Below the pieces are notes generated by a model. It ran no database searches, was not told the DNA's origin, and was given only the letters and a program-made list of their open reading frames with translations. From Mesorhizobium sp. 131-2-1 (lineage in GTDB: Bacteria > Pseudomonadota > Alphaproteobacteria > Rhizobiales > Rhizobiaceae), in contig NZ_AP023247.1 in assembly GCF_016756535.1 (NCBI RefSeq), positions 5,580,501-5,644,500 of the forward strand: a DNA stretch of 64,000 nucleotides. The letters are read 5' to 3'. Below, piece after piece: positions 43,765-59,202 of this stretch. The translations under genes were made by a program, and so were the position numbers. How positions within the stretch are numbered: the stretch's first letter is position 1; each line of letters opens with the position of its first letter.

Positions 43765-44343
43765 TCAGGTCGCGATCAGTGGTATCAATGGTCGAAGCAG
43801 CAGCATGGCGAAGGCAATGAGCGCCGTGCCCGCTACCCTGTCTGTTATTCTTCCGTCTTCGCCAAGCCGACTACCGAGCAGAAGCCACACCGATCCCGTG
43901 GCAGCCGTGATCATCAAGAGCACAATCCAGAATATCGCCAGCGCCCGCGGTCCGGCGTCTGTCGGTACGATTGCCAGGCAATAGATAAACGCCTTCGGAT
44001 TGAGGGCACTGGTTGCCAGGACGGAAATGGCGCCACCATCCTTGGTGGTGTTGATCCGGGCACTGGTTATCAGGCGCAGGCCAAGGACGACGAGCCATGC
44101 CGCCGCGACCAGCTTGAGTGCCAGGATGGCACCGGGCGGCATCCAGGGACGCAGCGAAAACCAGCAGGCGGCGGCGATTCCGTATCCGCATGCCTGCGCG
44201 ATCAAAAGCGGGACCGCCTTCTCTCGCTTGACCGCCCCTGCCATCAAAAGGGCATTGGTTGGCCCTGGCGCGACAAAGAGCAGAAATGCTTCCAGGAAAA
44301 ATAGAGTGTCCAAGACTGCCTGGTCCCGTGAGTGCAAATCCAT
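43765..44343 (-). CDS. LysE/RhtB family translocator
   Basis: This protein of about 192 residues is polytopic with the LysE-type beginning FFLEAFLLFVAPGPTNALLMAGAVKREKAV (GPTN motif) and about six helices. The second half is slightly shortened but keeps SALNPKAFIYCLAIVP. Family members export amino acids. ATG 44343 is preferred over TTG 44352. It converges on the CBS-BON gene. No obvious link to respiration is seen. Confidence 0.82.
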   Translation of the reverse strand: MDLHSRDQAVLDTLFFLEAFLLFVAPGPTNALLMAGAVKREKAVPLLIAQACGYGIAAACWFSLRPWMPPGAILALKLVAAAWLVVLGLRLITSARINTTKDGGAISVLATSALNPKAFIYCLAIVPTDAGPRALAIFWIVLLMITAATGSVWLLLGSRLGEDGRITDRVAGTALIAFAMLLLRPLIPLIAT

Positions 44344-44480
44344 CAACTGCAAAAGCTCGGTTCGACGCAGTGCCTGAGGTCAAACGCCGGCGGCAAAACG
44401 GCATTCGCAGACCTCTCCAATGAGCGCAAGCCATGGGACGCTGCATGCGTCAGCCAAGCTCGTGCCAGGCGCCGAAAGCA

Positions 44481-44750
44481 CTATCGCTGGCCAGCCGCAT
44501 GCTGCAGTCGTGCGATCAGGTCGCGGTTGCGGCAGTAGTCTGGCGGTTCGTCGGCTTGCAGGTGTTGGTCAAGCCAGGTCGAGCACTCATCCTGGTGCCC
44601 GCAGGAGCGGCAGCGATCCACCGCCCGATTGGTAACGGCGGCATGGTCCGCGACGACCTTCAACTGCCTGTCGACGCCGAGCTTCTGCATCATGCGCCCC
44701 ATCAGGGCAGTCCTGGCGTCTACTGAAATCAGATAGTCGAGAAAGGTCAT
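44481..44750 (-). CDS. DUF6455-like small cysteine protein
   Basis: This 89-residue protein has the pattern MGRMMQKLGVD, then RCRSCGHQDECSTWL and DYCRNRDLIARL. The paired cysteines match the DUF6455 family common in rhizobia and suggest metal or iron-sulfur binding. ATG 44750 has GGAG eight bases upstream; a longer frame starts in non-coding sequence. An FNR box lies 58 bases upstream, so it is probably induced under low oxygen. The function is unknown. Confidence 0.75.
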   Translation of the reverse strand: MTFLDYLISVDARTALMGRMMQKLGVDRQLKVVADHAAVTNRAVDRCRSCGHQDECSTWLDQHLQADEPPDYCRNRDLIARLQHAAGQR

Positions 44751-44801
44751 TGGGATCACTCCTGTTTCCCAACCATCTTTGCCATGCTGGGGGCCGCCGC
44801 C

Positions 44802-44815
44802 TTGATCTTGGTCAA
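44802..44815. promoter_or_regulatory. FNR/FixK-type box upstream of the DUF6455-like gene
   Basis: TTGAT-CTTG-GTCAA. Class II spacing places a minus-strand start near 44767, 17 bases before the ATG. Confidence 0.75.
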
Positions 44816-44853
44816 CAGGCAACTCCGCTCGGGCGGATCATTCCGGCCGGCGG

Positions 44854-45666
44854 TCAATACGACATGAAGCGATGGATGCCGTTGCTCTCGATCAGCGAGC
44901 GAGTGACGCCGCCGAAGGCCCATTCCCGCAGGCGGCTGTGGCCGTAGGCGCCGGAGACAATCAGGTCGGCTTGGATCGAGTGCGCGAATGCCAGCAGCCG
45001 GTCGCCGTCAGCCTCGTCGGGTATCAGTTCAGTCCGGGCCGTGACGCCATGATGTTCGAGATAAGCCGCGATATCGGCGAGACTGTCGCGGATGCTTTCA
45101 TGACGGTTGGTATCCATCGTGACGACTACGACTTTGTTGGCGCCGGCAAGGAACGGCAACGCATCGGCGATCGCCCGTCGCGCCTCCCTGGTGTCCTTCC
45201 AGGCGACCAGCACGGTCTTTGCCATGACATGTTCGGCATTGCTCGCGGCGACGAGGACGGGCCGGCCTGCGCCGAGCGCCAGGCTCCCGATGTCGACGGC
45301 GCGGTAAACATTTTCGCCGCCTTCGCCGCCGGTGACGATAAGGTCGGCCGCGCGGGAGGACTCGCTGAGGAAGCGTGTGGGACTACACACCGCCTGCCCC
45401 CATTCGCTGCTGACCGATGCCGGAACCAGCCTCTCGAACTCGGCCCTGAGTTCGGCAAGCCGCTTTTCGATTTCGGTTCGCTGGATCTGCATGATCTCCC
45501 CCTCGTAGACCAGACCGTTGCCGGTCGCGACGAGGGGCGGAACATCGGCAGCCGCCAGGCCAACAAGGTGCGCTCCGAAACGCTCGGCCAGTTCGACCCC
45601 CAACTTCACCATGGGCGCGGGCGGCGCATCTATCGCAAGATTTGCAATGATTGACTTATAAGACAT
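44854..45666 (-). CDS. Universal stress protein (tandem UspA domains)
   Basis: This protein of about 270 residues has two UspA-like halves. The second half carries the ATP-type loop [27 protein letters not shown], and the first a similar [35 protein letters not shown] 45666 has AAGG eight bases upstream. USPs bind ATP and are induced by stress; FNR/FixK control of usp genes in microaerobic clusters is common. It is divergent from fixL with an FNR box between. Confidence 0.88.
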   Translation of the reverse strand: MSYKSIIANLAIDAPPAPMVKLGVELAERFGAHLVGLAAADVPPLVATGNGLVYEGEIMQIQRTEIEKRLAELRAEFERLVPASVSSEWGQAVCSPTRFLSESSRAADLIVTGGEGGENVYRAVDIGSLALGAGRPVLVAASNAEHVMAKTVLVAWKDTREARRAIADALPFLAGANKVVVVTMDTNRHESIRDSLADIAAYLEHHGVTARTELIPDEADGDRLLAFAHSIQADLIVSGAYGHSRLREWAFGGVTRSLIESNGIHRFMSY

Positions 45667-45729
45667 GCAAGGCACCTTTCAGAACTCGCCGGATGCCTGC
45701 ACAATTGCATTTCGCCGGCGCCTGATGCC

Positions 45730-45743
45730 TTGATGCGAGTCAA
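45730..45743. promoter_or_regulatory. FNR/FixK-type box between uspA and fixL
   Basis: TTGAT-GCGA-GTCAA. Towards uspA, class II spacing gives a start near 45695, 29 bases before its ATG. Towards fixL it gives about 45778, 75 bases before GTG. The first fits better. Confidence 0.7.
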
Positions 45744-45852
45744 AAGCACCGCCGTTTTCGTTCTGAGAACTTTGCCTCGACTGGTTTTGCGCAAGCGGCC
45801 AGGAGTGATAATTAGCCCTTCTTGCAAGCGTGGCCGAACCCAAGGACCCCAG

Positions 45853-47409
45853 GTGAGCCAAAACGAAGCGCCTATTTTGCCGGTCGGCGGGACGAAGCTG
45901 AAATCCGTCTTGTCACAGATGTTCGAGCAGGCTCCCGGCTTCATGGCCCTCATGCGTGAACCGGACCATGTCTTCGAACTGACCAATGCCGCCTACCAAC
46001 GCCTGATCGACCACAGGCAGGTGATTGGCAAGCCGATGCGCGAGGCGCTTCCCGAGCTCGAAGGTCAAGGTTTTTTCGAATGGCTTGACGAGGTGTCCAA
46101 GACCGGCGAGCCGTACAGAGGCCAAGGCGTCAAAGTTGCCCTTCTCAACAGGACCGATGAGCCGGCAGAAGAGCGCATCCTCGATTTCGTCTACCAGCCG
46201 ATCAAGGATGACAATGGCCGCGTCACTGCGATCTTCGTCGAAGGCACGGATGTCAGCGACCTCTCCTTTGCGAATGCCGCACTTCGACTGCGTGAGGACC
46301 ATCTGCGCTCGATCCTGGCAACGGTGCCAGATGCAATGGTCGTCATCGATGAGCAAGGCCGCATTCAATCCTTCAGCACAGCCGCCGAGACATTGTTCGG
46401 CTACGCATCGAGCGAAGTCATAGGCCAGAATGTCAGCCTGCTGATGCCGGCACCCTACCGCGACGAGCATGACGCCTACCTGCACCGCTATCTGGCGACC
46501 GGAGAGCGCCGGATCATAGGACTTGGCCGCACCGTCACGGGAATGCGCAAGGATGGTTCGACCTTTCCCATGGAGCTTTCCGTTGGCGAGATGCATCCAG
46601 GAACCGGACGCTTCTTTACCGGCTTCTGCCGCGACCTGACCGAGCGTCACCGGGCGGAAGCAAGAATACAGGAGCAGCAGCGGGAACTGCTCCACATGGC
46701 GCGGTTTACCGCGCTTGGCGAAATGGCCTCGACGCTTGCGCATGAGATCAACCAACCACTAACCGCCATCACCAATTACCTAAAGGGCAGCCGCCGGCTG
46801 CTTGAAAAAAGTACGGAAGAGAACGCGCCGATGTTGAGGGAGGCTGTCGAAAAGGCAGCGGAACAGGCCTTGCGGGCAGGAAATGTCATCCGACATCTTC
46901 GCGACTTCGTCGCAAGAGGTGAAAGCGAGCGCCAGGTCGAGCGCCTGCCGGCGCTGATCGAGGAAGCCTCGTCCCTGGCCCTCGTTGGCGCACGGGAAGC
47001 CGATATGCGGGTCAGCTACAAGCTCGATCCGGCAGCCGAACTGGTCCTGACGGACCGCATCCAGATTCAGCAGGTTCTGCTTAACCTGATGCGCAATGCG
47101 GTGGAGGCTATGCAGGGCGCGACACGTCGCGAGTTGCATGTCATGACGGTAGCCAGGGACGACGGTATGGCCGAAGTGAGCGTGATCGATACAGGCACGG
47201 GCCTTTCGCCCGAGGTGTCCGCCCAGCTTTTCCAGCCTTTCGTCACGACCAAGAAGCAAGGTATGGGTGTAGGCCTCTCCATTTGCCGCACTATCGTCGA
47301 ATCGCACGGTGGCCATATATGGGCCGAGGCAATGCCATCTGGAGGAACCGCTTTCCGGTTCACCTTGCGAATCGTTGACAGGGAAGAGATCGCCAATGGC
47401 CGGGAATGA
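45853..47409 (+). CDS. fixL: Oxygen-sensor histidine kinase FixL
   Basis: This protein of about 518 residues has a first PAS-like region (about 15-135), a haem PAS domain (about 145-265), HisKA and HATPase domains. The haem ligand expected from Bradyrhizobium FixL His200 is His206 in YRDEHDAYL. The arginines equivalent to Arg206 and Arg220 are present (Arg212, Arg226), while the His214 position is Arg220. The phosphorylated histidine is His297 in [22 protein letters not shown]1 and G2 boxes follow ([27 protein letters not shown]). GTG 45853 has AAGGA six bases upstream. Oxygen binding turns the kinase off; in low oxygen it phosphorylates FixJ, encoded in overlap. Confidence 0.93.
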   Translation: MSQNEAPILPVGGTKLKSVLSQMFEQAPGFMALMREPDHVFELTNAAYQRLIDHRQVIGKPMREALPELEGQGFFEWLDEVSKTGEPYRGQGVKVALLNRTDEPAEERILDFVYQPIKDDNGRVTAIFVEGTDVSDLSFANAALRLREDHLRSILATVPDAMVVIDEQGRIQSFSTAAETLFGYASSEVIGQNVSLLMPAPYRDEHDAYLHRYLATGERRIIGLGRTVTGMRKDGSTFPMELSVGEMHPGTGRFFTGFCRDLTERHRAEARIQEQQRELLHMARFTALGEMASTLAHEINQPLTAITNYLKGSRRLLEKSTEENAPMLREAVEKAAEQALRAGNVIRHLRDFVARGESERQVERLPALIEEASSLALVGAREADMRVSYKLDPAAELVLTDRIQIQQVLLNLMRNAVEAMQGATRRELHVMTVARDDGMAEVSVIDTGTGLSPEVSAQLFQPFVTTKKQGMGVGLSICRTIVESHGGHIWAEAMPSGGTAFRFTLRIVDREEIANGRE

Positions 47410-48010
47410 TCTTGTGCATGTGGTCGACGACGACGTCGATGTTCGCAAGTCGCTCGGTTTTCTTCTGGGGACTGCCGATTTTGCCGTGCGCCTGCATGAA
47501 TCCGCGACAGCCTTCCTGGCTTCAGCCACCGACAATATCGACGGCTGCATCGTGACCGATGTACGCATGCCAGGTATCGACGGCATCGAGTTCCTGCGGC
47601 AGTTGAGAGGTCGCGGGCATAGGCTTCCGGTCATTGTCATGACCGGTCATGCCGATGTCGCGCTCGCCGTTCAGGCGATGAAGGAAGGGGCGGCCGATTT
47701 CATCGAAAAGCCTTTCGACGACGAGATCTTGATCGACGCAATCCGTTCAGCACTGGGCAATCGCAATCGGGTCGATGCAAGCCACCCGCAATCCGCCGAA
47801 ATCCGCGGGCGTCTGTCAACGCTTTCGGAGCGGGAGCGGCAGGTGCTGGATGGGCTTGTATCAGGTCTGCCGAACAAGACGATCGCCTATGATCTGGGAA
47901 TCAGCCCGCGCACGGTCGAAATCCATCGCGCCAATGTCATGAGCAAGATGGCCGCGGGCAGCCTGTCGCATCTGGTTCGCATGGCGCTGATCCTGGATCC
48001 CAAGCATTAA
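47396..48010 (+). CDS. fixJ: Response regulator FixJ
   Basis: This 204-residue protein has a receiver domain (acidic Asp11/Asp12 in VVDDDVDVR, phosphorylated Asp55 in VTDVRMPG, Thr83, Lys105) and a LuxR/NarL-type helix-turn-helix ([43 protein letters not shown]). It overlaps fixL by 14 bases. Phospho-FixJ activates fixK; a FixK-like gene with a candidate FixJ site follows. Confidence 0.94.
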   Translation: MAGNDLVHVVDDDVDVRKSLGFLLGTADFAVRLHESATAFLASATDNIDGCIVTDVRMPGIDGIEFLRQLRGRGHRLPVIVMTGHADVALAVQAMKEGAADFIEKPFDDEILIDAIRSALGNRNRVDASHPQSAEIRGRLSTLSERERQVLDGLVSGLPNKTIAYDLGISPRTVEIHRANVMSKMAAGSLSHLVRMALILDPKH

Positions 48011-48231
48011 GGCGATTGAGGAAACGAATCGCGGATATTTGTCGGCGCCCTCTCCGCTTCCCAGTCACGCCAATGGGTCGGGTGGATGTCGATATATGCG
48101 CCGGTCGCGGCGTTTTTCCATCCTTTCCGTGTCTTTATGCAGGGAAATACAAGCGCATGCTCGCCGTCCTCATCGAGGACAGCTAGTTCGAGATCGCGGT
48201 CGAACGGAGCGCTTAGGATCGGGTTCCACAT
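48007..48231 (-). CDS. Small conserved hypothetical protein
   Basis: This 74-residue protein (MWNPILSAPFDRDLELAVLDEDGEHALVFPCIKTRKGWKNAATGAYIDIHPTHWRDWE) resembles short uncharacterised rhizobial proteins built on a W-P-I-x-x-A-P-x-D start and a THWR-W end. The frame extends upstream, but the ATG at 48231 matches that start. It converges on fixJ with stop codons overlapping by 4 bases. The function is unknown. Confidence 0.7.
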   Translation of the reverse strand: MWNPILSAPFDRDLELAVLDEDGEHALVFPCIKTRKGWKNAATGAYIDIHPTHWRDWEAERAPTNIRDSFPQSP

Positions 48232-48531
48232 CGCCCTAGGATGCGCAAGATGGCGGGCCTCGCCTTGATTTGGATCATTTTCCGAAATCGTTGGATGCGC
48301 GAATGCGGGCCAACCCTCTGATGTCGGTCCAGTCGATGAGCGCGGCCAGGGCCGAGGCTGGAGCAAGCGAGGTCTAACGTTTCTCGCCTAGCGCGGCATG
48401 TATCCAGCCGATGATGCGACCTTGTCGGCCTGTGACAGGTTCTACGCAGTTTCCCGTAGGGACATAACCGAATTTCGCGCTCCATGGATTCGAGCGATTG
48501 CTGTGACAACGGATCAACCGGGAACGCAGCG
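48232..48531. other. 300-base intergenic region upstream of the FixK-like gene
   Basis: No gene is recognised. It contains the candidate FixJ site (48442-48459) and presumably the promoter of the FixK-like gene, together with that of the small divergent gene on the left. Confidence 0.6.
48442..48459. promoter_or_regulatory. Candidate FixJ-binding site upstream of the FixK-like gene
   Basis: CTACGCAGTTTCCCGTAG has 5-bp inverted arms (CTACG/CGTAG) around an AGTTTCC core. It resembles FixJ-bound elements in rhizobial fixK promoters as I recall them. It lies about 80 bases before the ATG, compatible with activation from around -50 to -70. Confidence 0.45.
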
Positions 48532-49179
48532 ATGAACGCCTACAACACCGCAAGGATTTCACTGCCATCACAGCCTGCCAATCCGGCCCTGCAGGGGGCA
48601 TTTGGCTCGGCACCAGTGCAACCGATCAGCTTCTTCCCACCTGGGTCCGAAATCTATGCCCAGGGCGAGAAGGCCGGCGCCTTCTACCAGGTCGAGTTCG
48701 GCGCCGTCCGTGTCTACCGCCTGCTTGCCGACGGCCGCCGGCAGATCAGCGCTTTTCACCTGGCCGGAGAGACATTCGGCTTCGAAGCCGGCACCACGCA
48801 TCATTTCTTCGCTGAAGCGATCAATGCCACCGGCGTCCGCGTCTTCCGCCTCGCCGCCGGGACCGACATGGCACCACAGCTGCTGCCGTTGGCGCTCAAG
48901 GGCCTGACAAGAGCACAGGAGCACCTGCTGGTCCTCGGCCGCCAGAACGCCATCGAACGCGTCGCGGCGTTCCTGCTCGACATGGCCGAACGGCAAGGCG
49001 GTCTGCGCCAGGTCGAACTGCCCATGTCGCGTGTGGATATCGGCGACTACCTCGGCCTCACCATCGAGACCGTCTCGAGGGTTTTCACCAAGCTGAAGGA
49101 GAAGGGCGTCATCCGTCTGCTGAGCCTGCGTTGTGTGGAGATCCTCAAGCAGGACGTGCTTCAGTACATGGGCGAGTGA
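48532..49179 (+). CDS. fixK: Crp/Fnr-family regulator, FixK type
   Basis: This 215-residue protein has a Crp-like sensor domain (IYAQGEKAGAFYQVEFGAVRVYRLLADGRRQISAFHLAGETFGFEAG) and the helix-turn-helix MSRVDIGDYLGLTIETVSRVFTKLKEKG. The ETVSR recognition helix is the one that reads TTGAT-N4-ATCAA. There is no N-terminal cysteine cluster, which distinguishes FixK from FnrN. It follows fixL-fixJ, giving the standard cascade FixL to FixJ to FixK to cco genes. ATG 48532 is chosen over an upstream ATG at 48484. Confidence 0.85.
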   Translation: MNAYNTARISLPSQPANPALQGAFGSAPVQPISFFPPGSEIYAQGEKAGAFYQVEFGAVRVYRLLADGRRQISAFHLAGETFGFEAGTTHHFFAEAINATGVRVFRLAAGTDMAPQLLPLALKGLTRAQEHLLVLGRQNAIERVAAFLLDMAERQGGLRQVELPMSRVDIGDYLGLTIETVSRVFTKLKEKGVIRLLSLRCVEILKQDVLQYMGE

Positions 49180-49339
49180 GCCCTTCCAAGCAAACAACGC
49201 AACTTCAATCATATCAAGAGCAGTTCAGCTTTTGATAGAATCGCCGATCCGCTCTAAGTTTTTGTTCTAGGCAATCCCGGACGGAAAACCGCTACGCACT
49301 TTTCCTGGTTGATATGCCCCGCCACCGTGTCCAAACCGG

Positions 49340-49630
49340 AGAGAGGGCAAGAGACCTGCCGAACGTCGCCACTGATGCCGTTTCCTCTACTCCCACTCGA
49401 TTGTTTTCAACCCAGCTAGGTCATTGATCTAGCTGGGTTTTTTCTTGCTTGCGGCACTGAAAGCCGCCGCATGATCCGTCAAAAAGTTACGCTTCTGATT
49501 TTAAAGGGAAAATCGCCGCAAGAAATATTTTCAGGTTTCACCAACTATCGGGGACAATCGGGCGTTTTTTGCACTTTGCGGCGTTCGACCGTACGCCCAA
49601 GTCGTCTCGAAAAGTACCGTCACCGCTCCA
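49340..49630 (+). repeat. Dispersed repeat copy 2 (direct repeat with copy 1), contains guaA-3'-end-like core
   Basis: 291 bases share the order of landmarks with copy 1: CCTGCCGAACGTC, CTACTCCCACTCGATTGT (49387-49404), hairpin, CGTCAAAAAG, GATTTTAAAGGGAAAATCGC, GGTTTCACCAACTATCG and AAGTACCGTCACCGCTCC. It is in the same orientation as copy 1, with the cores 27,435 bases apart. It is the most complete of three copies. Confidence 0.82.
49409..49443 (+). terminator. Terminator-like hairpin inside repeat copy 2
   Basis: AACCCAGCTAG, a 9-base loop, CTAGCTGGGTT and TTTT form a perfect 11-bp stem followed by T residues on the plus strand. In copy 1 the same stem has mismatches. It could terminate the FixK-like transcript. 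Confidence 0.65.
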
Positions 49631-49723
49631 ACTGGGGCGAATGAGCCATGCGGTCTGCGATGCGCTGATTCCGTTCACAGGAAAGCGACGCCACCTGAAG
49701 CAAAAGGCGACAGCTTCGCGAAG

Positions 49724-53533
<3,810 letters not shown>

Positions 53534-53567
53534 TTTTCATCCTCAAGACGACAGCCGCATCCAAGGC

Positions 53568-53587
53568 ACATAAAGACATCTTTATGT
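53568..53587. promoter_or_regulatory. Palindromic operator in the metH promoter
   Basis: ACATAAAGA-CA-TCTTTATGT has perfect 9-bp arms. It overlaps a minus-strand TTGACA (53590-53585) that can serve as the -35 box, 35-55 bases before the metH ATG. The position suggests repression. ArsR-family methionine-cycle regulators (SahR type) bind AT-rich dyads of this kind upstream of metH in Proteobacteria; assignment here is an inference. Confidence 0.65.
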
Positions 53588-53845
53588 CAACATACGCCCT
53601 CTAAGACCTTCTGTCACCCCAGTGCGCGTCGGTTTCACCCAGTCAAGTGGCCTTCGCCGGCTTTCATTGTCTGCAACTCCATATACCTGGACGAAGCGCG
53701 TATCACCTCCCTGAAGCCGCGGATTATCACGTTCGATTAGGATAACCACATACTGGACCGCCTGAGCTACTCCGTCGATCTCGACGCAGATGGCCGTTAC
53801 GCTTTCTCCATCCTTCGCTTGACAAGATAGCGCGAGCCCGTTCAA
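53582..53845 (-). CDS. Possible small hypothetical protein upstream of metH (doubtful)
   Basis: An 87-codon frame with a TTG start has plausible protein composition (alternating hydrophobic strands such as SVTAICVEIDGVAQAVQYVVILIE). It has no clear ribosome site and mixed third-base usage, and its end overlaps the metH operator and -35 box. I do not recognise it. The space may instead be simply the metH upstream region. Confidence 0.25.
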   Translation of the reverse strand: MNGLALSCQAKDGESVTAICVEIDGVAQAVQYVVILIERDNPRLQGGDTRFVQVYGVADNESRRRPLDWVKPTRTGVTEGLRGRMLT

Positions 53846-53855
53846 CTTGAGGCAT

Positions 53856-56907
<3,052 letters not shown>

Positions 56908-57074
56908 GGTTGCCCCCAGCACGCTGGCAGAGCTGCTTGCAGCGCTCGACTATGAGGGCGATTGGCTGGCGACGGCCGTCAACAGCGACCTCGTGCACAA
57001 GGCCAGGCGGGCGGAATTCCAGTTGAGCGACGGCGACCGGATCGAAATCCTCTCGCCGATGCAGGGAGGCTAGC

Positions 57075-57848
57075 ATGTTCGAGCTTTTCGGGACGCCACT
57101 TCCCTCTCGGCTGCTTCTCGGCACGGCGCAATATCCTTCGCCGGCCATCCTTGCTGATGCGGTCACGGAGTCGGGCACCTCCGTGGTGACCGTCTCCTTG
57201 CGACGTGAGATGGCGGGCGGCAGGGCCGGCGAAAAATTCTGGTCGCTGATCCGATCGCTCAGCACGAAAATCCTGCCCAACACTGCTGGCTGCCACTCCA
57301 TCAAGGAAGCAGTCACGACCGCAAAGATGGCGCGCGAAGTGTTCGAGACGAGTTGGATCAAGCTCGAAGTGATCGGCAACCACGACACACTACAGCCGGA
57401 CGTGTTCGGCCTTGTCGAAGCCGCCCGCATCTTGTGCGAGGACGGCTTTTCGGTATTTCCGTACACCACCGACGACCTCGTCGTTGCCGAGCGGCTGCTG
57501 GAGGCCGGCTGCAAGGTCCTGATGCCGTGGTGCGCGCCGATCGGTTCGGCGCTTGGGCCGATCAACATAACGGCGCTGCGCTCGATGCGCGCACATTTCC
57601 CGCACGTCCCGTTGATTGTCGATGCAGGCCTCGGGCGGCCGTCGCACGCGGCAACCGTCATGGAGCTCGGCTTCGATGCCGTGCTCCTGAACACGGCAGT
57701 CGCCAAGGCGGGCGATCCGGTCGGCATGGCGCGCGCATTCGGCAAGGCGGTCGAAGCTGGCCGCGAAGCCTTCCGCTCGGGAATGCTCGAACCGCGCGAA
57801 GTCGCCGTGCCGTCAACGCCGACATTCGGCAGAGCGGTCTTCTCATGA
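57075..57848 (+). CDS. thiG: Thiazole synthase ThiG
   Basis: This 257-residue TIM-barrel enzyme condenses DXP, dehydroglycine and ThiS thiocarboxylate. The Schiff-base lysine is expected in WIKLEVIGN. Conserved motifs are [31 protein letters not shown] and [14 protein letters not shown]. It overlaps thiE by 4 bases. Confidence 0.96.
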   Translation: MFELFGTPLPSRLLLGTAQYPSPAILADAVTESGTSVVTVSLRREMAGGRAGEKFWSLIRSLSTKILPNTAGCHSIKEAVTTAKMAREVFETSWIKLEVIGNHDTLQPDVFGLVEAARILCEDGFSVFPYTTDDLVVAERLLEAGCKVLMPWCAPIGSALGPINITALRSMRAHFPHVPLIVDAGLGRPSHAATVMELGFDAVLLNTAVAKAGDPVGMARAFGKAVEAGREAFRSGMLEPREVAVPSTPTFGRAVFS

Positions 57849-58450
57849 AGCTCGACCCCTTTTACCTGATCGTCGACAGCGCCACCTGGATCGAACGGCT
57901 GGTGCCTCTCGGCGTCAAGCTGGTTCAGTTGCGCATCAAGGCCATGGACGAGACCGGGTTGCGCACCGAAATCCGGAAGGCGAAGGCCTTATGCGCCGAG
58001 CATCAATGCCAACTCATCGTCAACGACCACTGGCGCCTGGCAATCGAAGAGGGCTGCGACTTCGTTCATCTCGGCCAGGAGGATCTGCAGACCGCCGACC
58101 TCGCACCGATACGGGCCGCCGGCGTGAGGCTCGGCCTCAGCACGCATGATCATTTCGAACTGGAAACCGCCCTGGCCGCCAAGCCTGACTACATCGCCCT
58201 CGGCCCGGTCTATCCCACCATGCTGAAGAAGATGAAATGGGCGCCGCAAGGGGTTGAGCGGATCAGCGAATGGAAGCGCCGGGTCGCGCCGATCCCCTTG
58301 GTCGCTATTGGCGGCCTCAACCCCGACCGGCTCGACGGTGTCTTCGCGGCTGGCGCGGACAGCGCCGCAGTGGTCACCGACATCACGTTGAACGACGACC
58401 CCGAGGCGCGCACGCGAGAATGGATCGAAAAGACGGAGCGACGGCGCTGA
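57845..58450 (+). CDS. thiE: Thiamine-phosphate synthase-like ThiE
   Basis: This 201-residue TIM-barrel protein of the ThiE/TenI family couples HMP-PP and thiazole phosphate. Motifs are [10 protein letters not shown] (usual QLR-K), [55 protein letters not shown] and [10 protein letters not shown]. The RIK in place of RxK and the [15 protein letters not shown] segment fit the rhizobial ThiE branch. A TenI-type role cannot be fully excluded. It overlaps thiD. Confidence 0.9.
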   Translation: MKLDPFYLIVDSATWIERLVPLGVKLVQLRIKAMDETGLRTEIRKAKALCAEHQCQLIVNDHWRLAIEEGCDFVHLGQEDLQTADLAPIRAAGVRLGLSTHDHFELETALAAKPDYIALGPVYPTMLKKMKWAPQGVERISEWKRRVAPIPLVAIGGLNPDRLDGVFAAGADSAAVVTDITLNDDPEARTREWIEKTERRR

Positions 58451-59202
58451 GTCAGGAACCACATGTACTTGTCGTCGGCGGTTCGGACTCCAGCGGCGGC
58501 GCCGGAATTGCCCGCGACATCGAGACGATCTCGTCCATTGGCGTGCGCAGTTGCCTGGCGGTCACCGCGCTGACGGTGCAGACGCACGACAGTGTGACGG
58601 AAATCCATCATTCGCCGTCAAGCCTGGTGGCCGATCAGATGCGCGCTGCTCTGCAGGCCAACGAGGTGGCTGCTATCAAGATCGGCATGTTGGCGACGGC
58701 GGAGACCGTCTTTGCCGTTGCGGCCGTGCTGCGCGAAAATCCGCACGTGCCGGCAATACTCGATCCGGTGCTGGCTTCAACATCAGGCAGGGCGCTGCTG
58801 GAAGGCGGCGCCATCGCCATCATGAAGCGCGACCTGATGCCGCTTTGCCGCCTGATCACTCCCAACCTCATCGAACTGGCGCTGCTTGTGGGCGCAGAGC
58901 GCGCTGCCGACGAGGGCGGCGCCGTCAGGCAGGGCCAGGAATTGCTGGGCGCGGGTGCGCAGGCCGTGCTGATCAAGGGCGGTCATGCATCGGGATCCCG
59001 ATCGACCGATATTCTGCTGTGCCGCAATCGACCGCCAGTCCGCTTCGACACACCGCGCCTTTCAGCATCGATGCGTGGGACAGGCTGCATGCTGGCTAGC
59101 GCCATTGCGGCGCACCTGGCGAAGGCGTACCCGCTTGAACACAGCGCGCGTAAAGGCAAGCTTTTTGTATTCGAGAGACTGCAGAAGCATGCAGCCGAAT
59201 GA
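58420..59202 (+). CDS. thiD: Hydroxymethylpyrimidine/phosphomethylpyrimidine kinase ThiD
   Basis: This protein of about 260 residues is a ribokinase-fold enzyme with GGSDSSGGAGIARDIETISSIGV, IKIGMLATAETV, LDPVLASTSGRALL, TPNLIELALL and the anion hole MRGTGCMLASAIAAHL. It phosphorylates HMP to HMP-PP. ATG 58420 lies inside the thiE end (31-base overlap). It may start later, since the family N-terminus begins near HVLVVGGSDSS. It is the last gene of the thiamine operon. Confidence 0.92.
   Translation: MDRKDGATALSQEPHVLVVGGSDSSGGAGIARDIETISSIGVRSCLAVTALTVQTHDSVTEIHHSPSSLVADQMRAALQANEVAAIKIGMLATAETVFAVAAVLRENPHVPAILDPVLASTSGRALLEGGAIAIMKRDLMPLCRLITPNLIELALLVGAERAADEGGAVRQGQELLGAGAQAVLIKGGHASGSRSTDILLCRNRPPVRFDTPRLSASMRGTGCMLASAIAAHLAKAYPLEHSARKGKLFVFERLQKHAAE

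Larger units (their letters stand above)
49180..49723. other. 540-base intergenic region holding repeat copy 2
   Basis: No gene is seen between the FixK-like gene and the 3' end of metH. The region contains the full 291-bp repeat and its terminator-like hairpin. The left 150 bases show nothing recognisable. Confidence 0.65.

Noticed and set aside
45730..45852. Upstream extension of fixL by 41 codons from a TTG
   Set aside because: The TTG is part of the FNR box, and the extension shows no similarity to FixL; GTG 45853 has a ribosome site.
46780..47640. 286-codon minus-strand frame
   Set aside because: Antisense to the fixL kinase domain and fixJ; both sense proteins are clear.
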